Shown here: positions 1-6,070 of the stretch, piece after piece
Layout: every line of letters starts with the position of its first letter
Position numbering within the stretch: position 1 is the first letter of the stretch
Origin: CAZUZD01 sp964624465
Lineage (GTDB): Bacteria; Planctomycetota; Planctomycetia; Isosphaerales; Isosphaeraceae
Direction of reading: 5' to 3'
DNA length: 16,064 nucleotides
NCBI GenBank assembly: GCA_964624465.1
Contig: CAZUZD010000124.1
Coordinates: forward strand, 1-16,064
The notes under the pieces: model-generated
The model's input: only the letters and a program-made list of their open reading frames with translations
Told to the model about the DNA's origin: nothing
The model's database searches: none
Program-made: the position numbers and the translations under genes

Positions 1-1
1 T

Positions 2-610
2 GTCATCGGGCTGATCAGCGTCTCCGGCGGCATCCGGGCCACCGGCCGCAAGCACCTGCCGGCGCAGGGGGGCGTGCTGCTGGTCTCGAACCACCTGAGC
101 TACCTCGACGTCTTCGTGCTCGGCCTGTTGCTGCCGAGGCCGCTGAACTACGTGGCCCGCTCGACGCTGTTCAAGCCGGTGCTCGGGCCGTTCATCCGCT
201 CGGTCGGCGGCTTCCCGATCCAGCGCGACGGCATGGGGGCCCAGGGCCTGAAGGAGACGCTCAAGCGGCTCCGCGCCGGCGGCGTCGTCACCTTCTTCCC
301 CGAGGGGACCCGCAGCCGCACCGGCGCTCTCGGTCCGCTCCGGCCGGGGATCGCGACCCTGGCCGAGCGGGCGCGGGTGCCGATCGTGCCCGCCGGCCTG
401 GCCGGCACGTTCGAGGCGTGGCCCCGCGGCCAGGCCCTGCCGCGCCCGCACGCCATCCGGCTCCACTTCGGCCCGGCGATCGCGCCCGAGGCGCTCGAGG
501 GGCTGACCCCGGCGCAGATCACCGCCCTGCTGCACGAGCGGCTGGCCGACTGCGTGCGGACGGCTCAGGCCGGCCTGGCGGGCGACCTCCGGTCCGACTT
601 TGCCGATTGA
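2..610 (+). CDS. plsC: 1-acyl-sn-glycerol-3-phosphate acyltransferase (PlsC family), 5' end outside window
   Basis: Transfers a fatty acyl group to position 2 of lysophosphatidic acid to give phosphatidic acid at the inner face of the cytoplasmic membrane. The reading frame is open from base 2, so the N-terminus (usually a membrane anchor) lies upstream; the GTG at 74 is internal, because recognisable PlsC sequence (an IxGxxxLPAxGGVLLVSNH-like run) is already in frame before it. The catalytic NHxxxxD box (NHLSYLD) is encoded at 89-109 and the substrate-binding FPEGTR box at 296-313. A conserved VPIVPAGLAGT segment follows, as is usual for the family. The last ~50 residues are Ala-rich and unremarkable. 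A short GC hairpin starts 5 nt after the stop. Lysophospholipid specificity cannot be read from sequence; related acyltransferases (ornithine lipid, lyso-ornithine) share both boxes. Confidence 0.9.
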   Translation, partial: VIGLISVSGGIRATGRKHLPAQGGVLLVSNHLSYLDVFVLGLLLPRPLNYVARSTLFKPVLGPFIRSVGGFPIQRDGMGAQGLKETLKRLRAGGVVTFFPEGTRSRTGALGPLRPGIATLAERARVPIVPAGLAGTFEAWPRGQALPRPHAIRLHFGPAIAPEALEGLTPAQITALLHERLADCVRTAQAGLAGDLRSDFAD

Positions 611-615
611 CCCGA

Positions 616-632
616 CCCCGGTCGCGCCGGGG
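616..632 (+). terminator. GC-rich hairpin after plsC-like gene
   Basis: A 6-bp perfect stem CCCCGG/CCGGGG with a 5-nt loop begins 5 nt after the TGA stop. There is no T-run after it, so intrinsic termination is only suggested by position and stability. Confidence 0.35.
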
Positions 633-669
633 CCCCTGGCAAGCTGAGGCCACGGGCGGGAATTTGCCG

Positions 670-698
670 TTGGTGGTTCCGGGCAGATTCAGTAAAGT
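670..698 (+). promoter_or_regulatory. weak sigma70-like promoter candidate
   Basis: TTGGTG at 670-675 and TAAAGT at 693-698 are separated by 17 nt. This is 3/6 and 4/6 agreement with the consensus, in the least GC-rich part of the gap. It would give a leader of roughly 275 nt for the gene at 981. Low confidence. Confidence 0.25.
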
Positions 699-980
699 CC
701 CGCAGCCCGGTCGGTCGACAGCGGTGGATGGCCCGTTCCCGGGCGCGTCCGACCGCGGCCCGAGCGGGCTCCCCTCCTTGACGTCGCAGCCTGCGTCCGC
801 ACCCGCCGATCGCCCCCTCTGAACTGGACCCCGATCTGATCGTCGGCCCGACCCACGCCCGATCCCGCCCGGGATCGTCGCGTCGACCCGCCAGCGGCGC
901 CCCCCGGGAGAGCAATCCCCCGGCCGGCGTGGCGGGACGGTGTCCGAGCGAGCCCCGCGGACGCGGGCAGGAGTTCCGCC

Positions 981-1406
981 ATGAGACACGCCCCTCCCTT
1001 GCGACTGGCCGCCGCCGCCGCGCTGACGCTCCTGGCCGGCGCCGGCTGCACCCACAACCACTACTACACGATGGGCAATCCCGTCGGTGGCACCGGCACG
1101 ATCTGCGAGCCGACCGCCCCGCCCATGGTCATCCAGGGCGCCTCGGCCCGGCCGGCCCCGACGGTCGTCGCCGCCCCCGGCGCGGTCTGCGAGGTGCCGG
1201 CCCGCGCGGCCACCGCGCCCGTGCTGGCCTCGGGCGAGGTCTGCCCGCCGGGCACCGTGGCCGTGAACCGCAGCGCGCCCCCCTCAGCGGTGGTCGTGAG
1301 CGAGAAGAGCGGCCGTCGCGGCCTCTTCGGCTGGCGGAGCCGCAACGAGGACGCCGTGCTCAGCACCCAGATCAGCGGCGCCTACGACGGCGAAGTGGTG
1401 CGCTGA
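981..1406 (+). CDS. small putative lipoprotein of unknown function
   Basis: The 141-residue product begins with a basic n-region (MRH...R8), an Ala/Leu hydrophobic stretch at residues 9-21, and a cysteine at 23 in the context LLAGAGC. This resembles a lipobox, but Gly rather than Leu sits at -3, so lipidation is likely rather than certain; export by Sec is well supported. The mature part starts with a His/Tyr patch (THNHYY), is otherwise rich in Ala, Pro and Val with several further cysteines, and ends with a short basic-acidic segment. No enzymatic motif is visible and I do not recognise the family. The start is supported by AGGAG at 969-973, 7 nt before the ATG. Two small GC hairpins follow the stop. 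It probably sits in the cell envelope. Confidence 0.7.
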   Translation: MRHAPPLRLAAAAALTLLAGAGCTHNHYYTMGNPVGGTGTICEPTAPPMVIQGASARPAPTVVAAPGAVCEVPARAATAPVLASGEVCPPGTVAVNRSAPPSAVVVSEKSGRRGLFGWRSRNEDAVLSTQISGAYDGEVVR

Positions 1407-1407
1407 C

Positions 1408-1420
1408 CGACCGCCGGTCG
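1408..1420 (+). terminator. short hairpin just after the lipoprotein stop
   Basis: CGACC/GGTCG, 5-bp stem with a 3-nt loop, begins one base after the stop codon. A second imperfect stem (CCCGGGTCG pairing with CGACCGGG, one bulge) follows at about 1421-1443. No T-run. Confidence 0.25.
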
Positions 1421-1456
1421 CCCGGGTCGGCTCGCGACCGGGCCCCCGCCGCCGGC

Positions 1457-1462
1457 TATACT
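1457..1462 (+). promoter_or_regulatory. -10-like hexamer TATACT upstream of the SDR gene
   Basis: TATACT matches the sigma70 -10 consensus at 5 of 6 positions and stands out in a very GC-rich gap. At a 17-nt spacing the -35 position (1434-1439, GCGACC) is poor. It would start a transcript about 80 nt before the SDR start codon. Confidence 0.35.
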
Positions 1463-1551
1463 GCCGGGCAGCGGCACCGAACTGGCGGCCGAGGGCCCCC
1501 GGCCCGCCGGCCCTGGCCATCGTCCCCGGATCGCACCCGAGCGCCGACACC

Positions 1552-2424
1552 ATGTCACGCCGCCCCCTGGCCGACGCCCGCTGCCTCGTCACCGGGGCCT
1601 CCTCGGGCCTGGGCCGCGCCCTGGCCCGCCAGCTCGCCGCCGCCGGCGCCCGCGTCGTCGTCACCGGCCGCAGCGCTGATCGCCTGGACGCCCTGGTCGC
1701 CGAGCTCCAGCCGCCGGGCGCACCGCCCGACCGCGTGGTCGCCGTGCCGGCCGATCTGACGAGCGAATCCGATCGTCGCCGCCTGCTGGACCGCACCGCC
1801 GAGATCCAGGGCGGGGCCCTCGACCTGGCCGTGCAGTCGGCCGGGGTGGGCGCCTACGGGCGGTTCCTGAGCCACGATCCCGCGATCTTGCGGCAGATCT
1901 TCGAGATCAACGTCTTCGCCGTGGCCGAGCTGGCCCGCGGCCTGCACCCGCTGCTGAAGGCGGGCCGGCCATCGACGATGGTGGTCCTCGGCTCGATCAT
2001 CGCCCGCCGGGGCCTGCCGGGTCGGTCGGAGTACTCGGCCAGCAAGCACGCCGTCGCCGGCTTCGTGGAGGCGATCCGCGCCGAGTGGTCCCGCGACGGG
2101 GTGCACCTCCTGATGGTCAACCCCGGCTTCACCGCCACCGAGTTCGAGCACAACCTGCTCGTCGACACCGCCGTCTACAAGGTCGCCCACCGCCGCACCA
2201 TGTCGGCCGACGCCGTGGCGCAGAAGACCCTCAAGGCCCTGGCCCGGGGCCGCAACGAGGTCACGCTCTCGGCCGGCGGCCGCACCCTGCTGCTGGCCAA
2301 TCGCCTGCTGCCCCGGTTCGTGGACTGGGGCCTGGCCCGCTGGACCCGGCGGCTCTACGCCGACCACCTGGCGCTGGAGGCGGCGGAGGCGCGGACGGTT
2401 GTGTCCCGGGGCCCCGGGGAATAA
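1552..2424 (+). CDS. short-chain dehydrogenase/reductase (SDR), NAD(P)-dependent
   Basis: A cytoplasmic Rossmann-fold oxidoreductase of 290 residues, typical length for classical SDRs. The cofactor loop TGASSGLG is at residues 14-21, followed by the beta2 end VVVTGR, where the Arg suggests but does not prove NADP preference. The usual NNAG is replaced by QSAG. The catalytic tetrad is complete: Asn120 (EINVFA), Ser148 (GSII), Tyr161 and Lys165 (YSASK). A Pro-Gly motif (NPGFTATEF) follows the catalytic helix as usual. The C-terminal ~60 residues carry a short Leu-rich helix (LLLANRLLPRFVDWGLARW), which could sit on a membrane. The substrate cannot be deduced. The ATG lacks a clear Shine-Dalgarno site; the start is chosen because it places the TGxxxGxG loop at the standard distance. 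The gene stands alone and is followed by tRNA-Val 34 nt downstream. Confidence 0.88.
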   Translation: MSRRPLADARCLVTGASSGLGRALARQLAAAGARVVVTGRSADRLDALVAELQPPGAPPDRVVAVPADLTSESDRRRLLDRTAEIQGGALDLAVQSAGVGAYGRFLSHDPAILRQIFEINVFAVAELARGLHPLLKAGRPSTMVVLGSIIARRGLPGRSEYSASKHAVAGFVEAIRAEWSRDGVHLLMVNPGFTATEFEHNLLVDTAVYKVAHRRTMSADAVAQKTLKALARGRNEVTLSAGGRTLLLANRLLPRFVDWGLARWTRRLYADHLALEAAEARTVVSRGPGE

Positions 2425-2458
2425 AGTGGCGGTCGGGCCCGATTCGGGCTCCAGCTCG

Positions 2459-2531
2459 GGGCGATTAGCTCAGTGGTTAGAGTCGCCGCCTTACACGCGG
2501 TTGGTCGGGGGTTCGAATCCCTCATCGCCCA
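2459..2531 (+). tRNA. tRNA-Val (anticodon UAC)
   Basis: A 73-nt cloverleaf folds by eye. The acceptor stem GGGCGAT pairs with ATCGCCC and the discriminator is A at 2531. The D arm is GCTC/GAGT. The anticodon stem GCCGC/GCGGT encloses the loop CTTACAC, with anticodon TAC at 2492-2494. The T arm GGGGG/CCCTC encloses TTCGAAT. The 3' CCA is not encoded. The variable loop is short (class I). UAC reads GUA and, by wobble, other valine codons. The gene is complete, with no sign of disruption by an integrated element. Confidence 0.96.
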
Positions 2532-2560
2532 CTGGACTTGCGACGCGAGGGCGGCCGGCC

Positions 2561-2576
2561 GGCCCGAGGTCGGGCC
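2561..2576 (+). terminator. hairpin 30 nt after tRNA-Val
   Basis: GGCCCG/CGGGCC with loop AGGT, a perfect 6-bp stem (7 bp if the A-T pair closes the loop). No T-run follows directly; the nearest T's are at 2600-2603. It could end the tRNA transcript or help 3' processing. Confidence 0.3.
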
Positions 2577-2665
2577 TGCGAACGCGTCATGCATGTCGAT
2601 TTTCGGCAATCGAGGCTCATGACCCGGTCCGGCCGGCCGAACCATCGGCAGCCGGGGAAGTCGGC

Positions 2666-2694
2666 TTGACCGGTTGTGCCGGAAAAATTACGGT
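2666..2694 (+). promoter_or_regulatory. sigma70-like promoter candidate for the FlgI-like gene
   Basis: TTGACC (2666-2671, 5/6 to consensus) is followed after 17 nt by TACGGT (2689-2694, 3/6). An A-rich patch GGAAAAATTA lies between them. Predicted leader about 185 nt. Confidence 0.35.
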
Positions 2695-2872
2695 CCCGCC
2701 CCGGATCAGGTGCAAGGATGCGCCCGAGCCGGACGGGGCCCCGTTGAACCGGGGTCGCCAGCAGGCCCGAGCGGCCTGGCCGCCCCGGACTCACGTCTCG
2801 CCGGGTCGGTCGACAGGGGAAGTGTGGGGGTCCCGACCGGGCGGACCCCGCCCCCGCGTGCGGGATGGAGCA

Positions 2873-2878
2873 GGGAGG
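2873..2878 (+). promoter_or_regulatory. ribosome binding site deciding the FlgI-like start
   Basis: GGGAGG lies 8 nt before the ATG at 2887. It is the strongest Shine-Dalgarno site near the 5' end of this open frame and selects 2887 over the in-frame ATG at 2674. Confidence 0.6.
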
Positions 2879-2886
2879 CTCTCTCG

Positions 2887-4758
2887 ATGCTGCGAACCAA
2901 CCGGAGGCAGGTCCTGGTGCTCGGGACCTCGGCGGCCACGCTCGCGCTGCTGGGGGCCGACAAGCCCGGGGGCCTGCTCGGCGGCAAGAAGGACGTGCCG
3001 CTGAAGTCGGACGAGACGATCGGCGACCTGGCCAGCGTGCAGTCGGCCGGCCAGCTCGTCGCCGAGGGCGTCGGCCTGGTCATCGGCCTCGATGACACCG
3101 GCAGCGACCCCGAGCCGTCGATCTACCGCCAGAAGCTCCTGAACCGGATGCGGCAGGCCCAGGTGCCCCGCTCCGAGCAGATCCTGGCGTCGAAGTCGAC
3201 CTCGCTGGTGCTGGTCAAGGTGCTGGTGCCGGTCGGCGTGACCAAGGACGACCACTTCGACGTCCAGATCGAGCTGACCCCGGCGAGCACGACGACCAGC
3301 CTGGCCGGCGGCTTCCTGATGAAGACCGAGCTGTACCAAGTCGGCAAGATCAAGGGCCAGGAGCTTGAGGGCCAGATCCTGGGCTGGGCCTCCGGGCCGG
3401 TGCTCACCGGGTCGCTGGCCGACCGCGAGAACGTCCGGATCGGCCGCGTGCTGGGGGGCGCCCACGTCAAGAAGGACGTGCCGTACTCCTTGATCCTCAA
3501 GGAGAACCGCAAGAGCGCCCGCACGGCCGCGCTGGTGCAGTCGGTGGTGGGCACCCGGTTCTTCTACCTCGACGGCGTGAACCAGAAGCCGATGGCCGAG
3601 GCGAAGACCGACCAGTACCTGACGCTCAAGGTGCCGCGGAACTACCACGAGAACCAGGCGCGGTACTTCCAGGTGCTGCAGTTGCTGCCGATCATCGACA
3701 CGCCCGACCTGCGGGCCAGGCGGATCGCGCAGTGGAGCCAGGAGCTGCTGGACCCGAAGACCTCGGGCGTGGCCGCGCTGAAGCTGGAGGGCCTGGGGCG
3801 CAACGCGGTGGAGACGCTGCGGACCGGCCTGGCGAGCCCCGACGGCAACGTGCGGTTCTTCGCGGCCGAGGCCCTGGCGTACCTCAACGACGACAGCGGC
3901 GCGGGCGTGCTGGCCGACGCGGCCCTGAAGCGGCCCGAGTTCCGCGCCTTCGCCCTGGCCGCCCTGGCGGCCTCCGACCAGGCCGGCTGCCTGTCGCGGC
4001 TCCGCGACCTGCTGGCCCAGCCCGACCAGGAGCTCCGCTACGGCGCGTTCAATGCGCTGCGGACCCTGGACGAGCACGACGCCTTCCTGGGCAAGGAGCG
4101 GCTCTTCGAGGCCCCGGTGGCGGCCGCCGACGACGCCGACGACCCGATGGCGCTGGCGATCTCGGCCGGCAAGCCCCGCCAGGCGCCGGCCGTGGAGCCG
4201 TTCGCGCTCTATCTGGTCGACAGCGACGGCCCGCCGATGGTGCACGTCTCGGGTGCCCGGCGCTGCGAGATCGTGGTCTTCGGGCGGCGGCAGCGGCTAC
4301 TGCCACCGGTGGTGCTGGGCGGCACGGGCTCGATGCTGATCAACGCCGGCCTGGACGACAGCTCGGTGCAGGTGGCCCGGATCGCGGTGGGGCGGCCCGA
4401 GCAGCGGCAGACGACGCCGGCCGACCTGGGCTCGGTGATCAAGACCGCCGCCAGCCTGGGCGCCGGCTACCCCGAGATCGTGGCCCTGCTGCGGGACGCC
4501 GACCGCCAGAAGAACCTGGAGGGCCCCCTGGTCCTCGACGCCGTGCCCGCCCCCACCCCCGACTACGAGCGGGCCCAGCTCGCCGGCGCCCCCGCCAGTG
4601 CCTCGGAGAAGGGGAAGAAGGGCAAGGCCGCCGCGGAGAAGGACAAGGACCCCGCCGTGGGCCGTGCCGGCTACGAGGCGGACAAGCCTACCAGCCGTCG
4701 CCGCCTGCTCGACCGGTTCAAGCCGGGCCGCAAGGACGGCCCGGACGGCGACCGCTGA
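2887..4758 (+). CDS. exported FlgI-like (flagellar P-ring fold) protein with HEAT-like repeats
   Basis: The product is 623 residues. Residues 1-27 look like a twin-arginine signal (NRRQVLVLG then a hydrophobic Ala/Leu run), so periplasmic location is likely. Residues about 43-290 resemble flagellar P-ring protein FlgI along their length: a TIGDLASVQ start, a GVGLVIGLDDTGS segment matching the FlgI GYGLVVGLNGTGD region, a VxVLVPVGVTKDDHFDV strand pair, TTSLAGGFLMKTEL, RIGRVLGGAHV, and a closing LKVP...ARYFQVLQLLP segment. Residues about 293-400 are helical HEAT-like repeats (GLASPDGNVRFFAAEALAYL is typical). Residues about 435-560 form a further conserved-looking domain of unknown type. The last ~50 residues are a Lys/Glu/Arg-rich tail. 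Ordinary FlgI is about 370 residues and ends after the P-ring region. No flagellar genes are nearby, so a flagellar role is doubtful; a ring-forming or envelope-scaffold role is my inference. Confidence 0.8.
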   Translation: MLRTNRRQVLVLGTSAATLALLGADKPGGLLGGKKDVPLKSDETIGDLASVQSAGQLVAEGVGLVIGLDDTGSDPEPSIYRQKLLNRMRQAQVPRSEQILASKSTSLVLVKVLVPVGVTKDDHFDVQIELTPASTTTSLAGGFLMKTELYQVGKIKGQELEGQILGWASGPVLTGSLADRENVRIGRVLGGAHVKKDVPYSLILKENRKSARTAALVQSVVGTRFFYLDGVNQKPMAEAKTDQYLTLKVPRNYHENQARYFQVLQLLPIIDTPDLRARRIAQWSQELLDPKTSGVAALKLEGLGRNAVETLRTGLASPDGNVRFFAAEALAYLNDDSGAGVLADAALKRPEFRAFALAALAASDQAGCLSRLRDLLAQPDQELRYGAFNALRTLDEHDAFLGKERLFEAPVAAADDADDPMALAISAGKPRQAPAVEPFALYLVDSDGPPMVHVSGARRCEIVVFGRRQRLLPPVVLGGTGSMLINAGLDDSSVQVARIAVGRPEQRQTTPADLGSVIKTAASLGAGYPEIVALLRDADRQKNLEGPLVLDAVPAPTPDYERAQLAGAPASASEKGKKGKAAAEKDKDPAVGRAGYEADKPTSRRRLLDRFKPGRKDGPDGDR

Positions 4759-4785
4759 GGATCCGGGTTGTGGCGGCGGGTGGGT

Positions 4786-4802
4786 CCCCGGAATTTCCGG
4801 GG
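4786..4802 (+). terminator. perfect palindrome after the FlgI-like gene
   Basis: CCCCGGAA-T-TTCCGGGG forms an 8-bp inverted repeat centred 36 nt after the stop. With a one-base centre it is a cruciform or operator-like palindrome as much as a hairpin. No T-run follows. Terminator by position only. Confidence 0.35.
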
Positions 4803-4989
4803 GGCCGACCCGCCGTCGCTGCCGCGCCGCTCCGGAGGACCGAAACGCCGGTTTCTCCGGGAAAACCGCCCCTCCGACCCCTCCCCCCGCCCTCATCCCA
4901 CCAGGCTCCCGCCGCGCCACGACCCCGGCACACCGGACTCCGTGCCTGGTCGTTCTTAAAGTCCCACGCCGCGCCGTACGAAAAATAGT

Positions 4990-5002
4990 CCTGACGGTCA
5001 GG
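4990..5002. promoter_or_regulatory. 13-bp palindrome, possible operator
   Basis: CCTGAC-G-GTCAGG is a perfect inverted repeat with one central base, directly after the A-rich patch GAAAAATAG. The half-site size suits a dimeric regulator. No protein is assigned. Confidence 0.25.
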
Positions 5003-5030
5003 TTCGCTGCGGCGAGCACACCGACGGCTG

Positions 5031-5049
5031 GCCCCCCTCCTGGGGGGGC
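5031..5049 (+). repeat. strong GC hairpin in the leader of the HTH/receiver gene
   Basis: GCCCCCC (5031-5037) pairs with GGGGGGC (5043-5049) around a 5-nt loop. A second simple stem GGGGG/CCCCC with loop TCTT lies at 5098-5111. Neither has a T-run. They could pause transcription or hide translation signals of the downstream gene. Confidence 0.3.
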
Positions 5050-5322
5050 TGGCAAGGGCCCGGACCGTCGGGCCGCGTCAGGAGCTCGGGCAACTGAGGG
5101 GGTCTTCCCCCGTGACCGATCGGTTCGGGGGGGGCTGGGCCCGCCCCGGGGCGATTCGGGCCACCCGATTCCGAATGGGACCGCGACGCGACGCCGCTCC
5201 CGGTCTCAGCCGGGCCGCGCTCCCGATCCGCGCCGGAGTTCGACCGGGCGGTGGCGGTCCGACCAGAGGGGACAGGAAACCCCGAGGTCTCGCGCCGAAA
5301 CGTTTGCGATGGAGTCCTCGCG

Positions 5323-5898
5323 ATGAAAAAGGTGTTCACCACGGGACAGGTGGCGAAGATCTGCAAGGTCGCGCCCCGTACCGTGAGCAAGTGGTTCGAT
5401 TCGGGCCGCTTGCGCGGATATCGCATCCCCGGCTCGCAGGATCGCCGGATCCCGCGAGAGCACCTGCTCCGCTTCCTCAAAGAGCATGGAATGCCGCTGG
5501 GGGAGCTGGAAGACGAGGTTTATCATAAGGTCCTGGTCGTGGGTGCCGACGGGCCCCTCCAGGGCGCGCTCCGCGACCATCTCCGCGAGACGGACGATTT
5601 CCGGATCGAGACGGCGGCCAGCGGGTTCGAGGCCGGCATCCGTGCCGAGAGCTTCCATCCTGACTGCATCGTCATCGACCTGGCCCTGGGCCGGATCGAG
5701 TCCGGCCAGATCGCCCAGAACCTCCGCCGGAGCTCCGACCACGCCGATACGATCCTCATCGCCCTGACCAGCGACGAGCCGGGCGAGGAGACGTATAGCC
5801 TCGGGTTCAACGACGCCTTCAAGAAGCCCTTCGACGGCGCCTTGCTGGCCGAGCGGATCAAGCGCCTGATCGCTCAGAAGAAAAACGAGGTGGCCTGA
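5323..5898 (+). CDS. excisionase/MerR-type HTH protein with C-terminal receiver-like domain
   Basis: A predicted cytoplasmic DNA-binding regulator of 191 residues. Residues 1-62 are an excisionase-type winged HTH: TTGQVAKICKVAPRTVSKWF, then a Gly-Arg-Leu-Arg-Gly-Tyr wing and RRIPREHLLRFL. Residues about 68-187 follow the receiver fold, with phosphoacceptor-position Asp119 (VIDLALG), Thr149 (LIALTSD) and Lys168 (KKPF). The acidic pair that normally binds Mg2+ before loop 1 is missing: LVV is followed by Gly74-Ala75, with one Asp only at 76. Phosphorylation may thus be weak or absent, and this may be a pseudo-receiver. The domain order is the reverse of ordinary response regulators. No histidine kinase is adjacent. 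The start is supported by GGAG at 5311-5314, 8 nt before the ATG, and by the HTH beginning right there; the frame stays open upstream without protein character. A 10-bp hairpin follows the stop. Confidence 0.88.
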   Translation: MKKVFTTGQVAKICKVAPRTVSKWFDSGRLRGYRIPGSQDRRIPREHLLRFLKEHGMPLGELEDEVYHKVLVVGADGPLQGALRDHLRETDDFRIETAASGFEAGIRAESFHPDCIVIDLALGRIESGQIAQNLRRSSDHADTILIALTSDEPGEETYSLGFNDAFKKPFDGALLAERIKRLIAQKKNEVA

Positions 5899-5911
5899 AC
5901 CCAGGCCGACC

Positions 5912-5933
5912 TCGGGCGGCCCCGGCCGCCCGA
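5912..5933 (+). terminator. 10-bp perfect hairpin after the HTH/receiver gene
   Basis: TCGGGCGGCC pairs with GGCCGCCCGA around a 2-nt centre, starting 14 nt after the stop. It is the strongest stem in the window after a stop codon, but lacks a T-run, as expected in GC-rich DNA. Confidence 0.5.
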
Positions 5934-5945
5934 CGCCGAACCTGG

Positions 5946-5995
5946 CTCGGGACCCCGACGGGTCCGAGTCGCTCCCTGGCAACGGGGCGCGACTC
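5946..5995 (+). repeat. two overlapping, mutually exclusive stems before the glycosyltransferase promoter
   Basis: Stem A: CTCGGGACCC (5946-5955) with GGGTCCGAG (5960-5968), one bulged base. Stem B: GAGTCGC (5966-5972) with GCGACTC (5989-5995). They share GAG at 5966-5968, so only one can form fully. Confidence 0.35.
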
Positions 5996-6035
5996 GGGCC
6001 CGTCGTTCCGCGCGCCCCGGCCGCTCGCGCCGGGG

Positions 6036-6064
6036 TTGTTCGGCCCCCGGCCGCCGCCGATACT
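6036..6064 (+). promoter_or_regulatory. promoter giving a leaderless glycosyltransferase mRNA
   Basis: TTGTTC at 6036-6041 and GATACT at 6059-6064 are exactly 17 nt apart. The -10 hexamer ends 6 nt before the A of the ATG at 6071, so transcription would start at or next to the start codon. No Shine-Dalgarno sequence precedes this ATG, which fits a leaderless transcript. Confidence 0.5.
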
Positions 6065-6070
6065 GGCCGC

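Larger units (their letters stand above)
611..980. other. 370-bp intergenic region
   Basis: I see no convincing gene here; open frames lack a ribosome site and family resemblance. It holds the hairpin at 616-632 and one weak promoter-like pair at 670-698. The 3' end (about 835-960) is very GC-rich and leads to the AGGAG site of the next gene. Confidence 0.6.
2532..2886. other. 355-bp intergenic region before the FlgI-like gene
   Basis: No gene is supported. Contents: the hairpin at 2561-2576, a second small hairpin at 2597-2612 (CGATT/AATCG), a promoter candidate at 2666-2694 and the ribosome site at 2873-2878. The frame of the downstream gene is open through part of this region, but that stretch lacks protein-like composition. 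Confidence 0.6.
4759..5322. other. 564-bp hairpin-rich intergenic region
   Basis: No supported gene. It contains a series of inverted repeats: 4786-4802; 4842-4868 (two mutually exclusive stems, GAAAC/GTTTC and CGGTTT/AAACCG); 4990-5002 (CCTGAC-G-GTCAGG); 5031-5049; and 5098-5111. A locally A/T-rich patch at 4951-4990 contains TTCTTAAAG and GAAAAATAG and is the most promoter-like place, but I cannot fit good -35/-10 hexamers. I do not recognise a known riboswitch or small RNA. Confidence 0.55.

Noticed and set aside
2459..2531. tRNA-Val as an integration site of a mobile island
   Set aside because: No duplicated tRNA 3' end and no integrase are seen in the window.
2674..2886. Upstream in-frame ATG as start of the FlgI-like protein
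   Set aside because: It would bury the twin-arginine signal about 70 residues inside the protein; GGGAGG 8 nt before 2887 fits better.
2791..4245. Long minus-strand frame opposite the FlgI-like gene
   Set aside because: Antisense composition artefact; the plus-strand protein has clear domain resemblance and a ribosome site.
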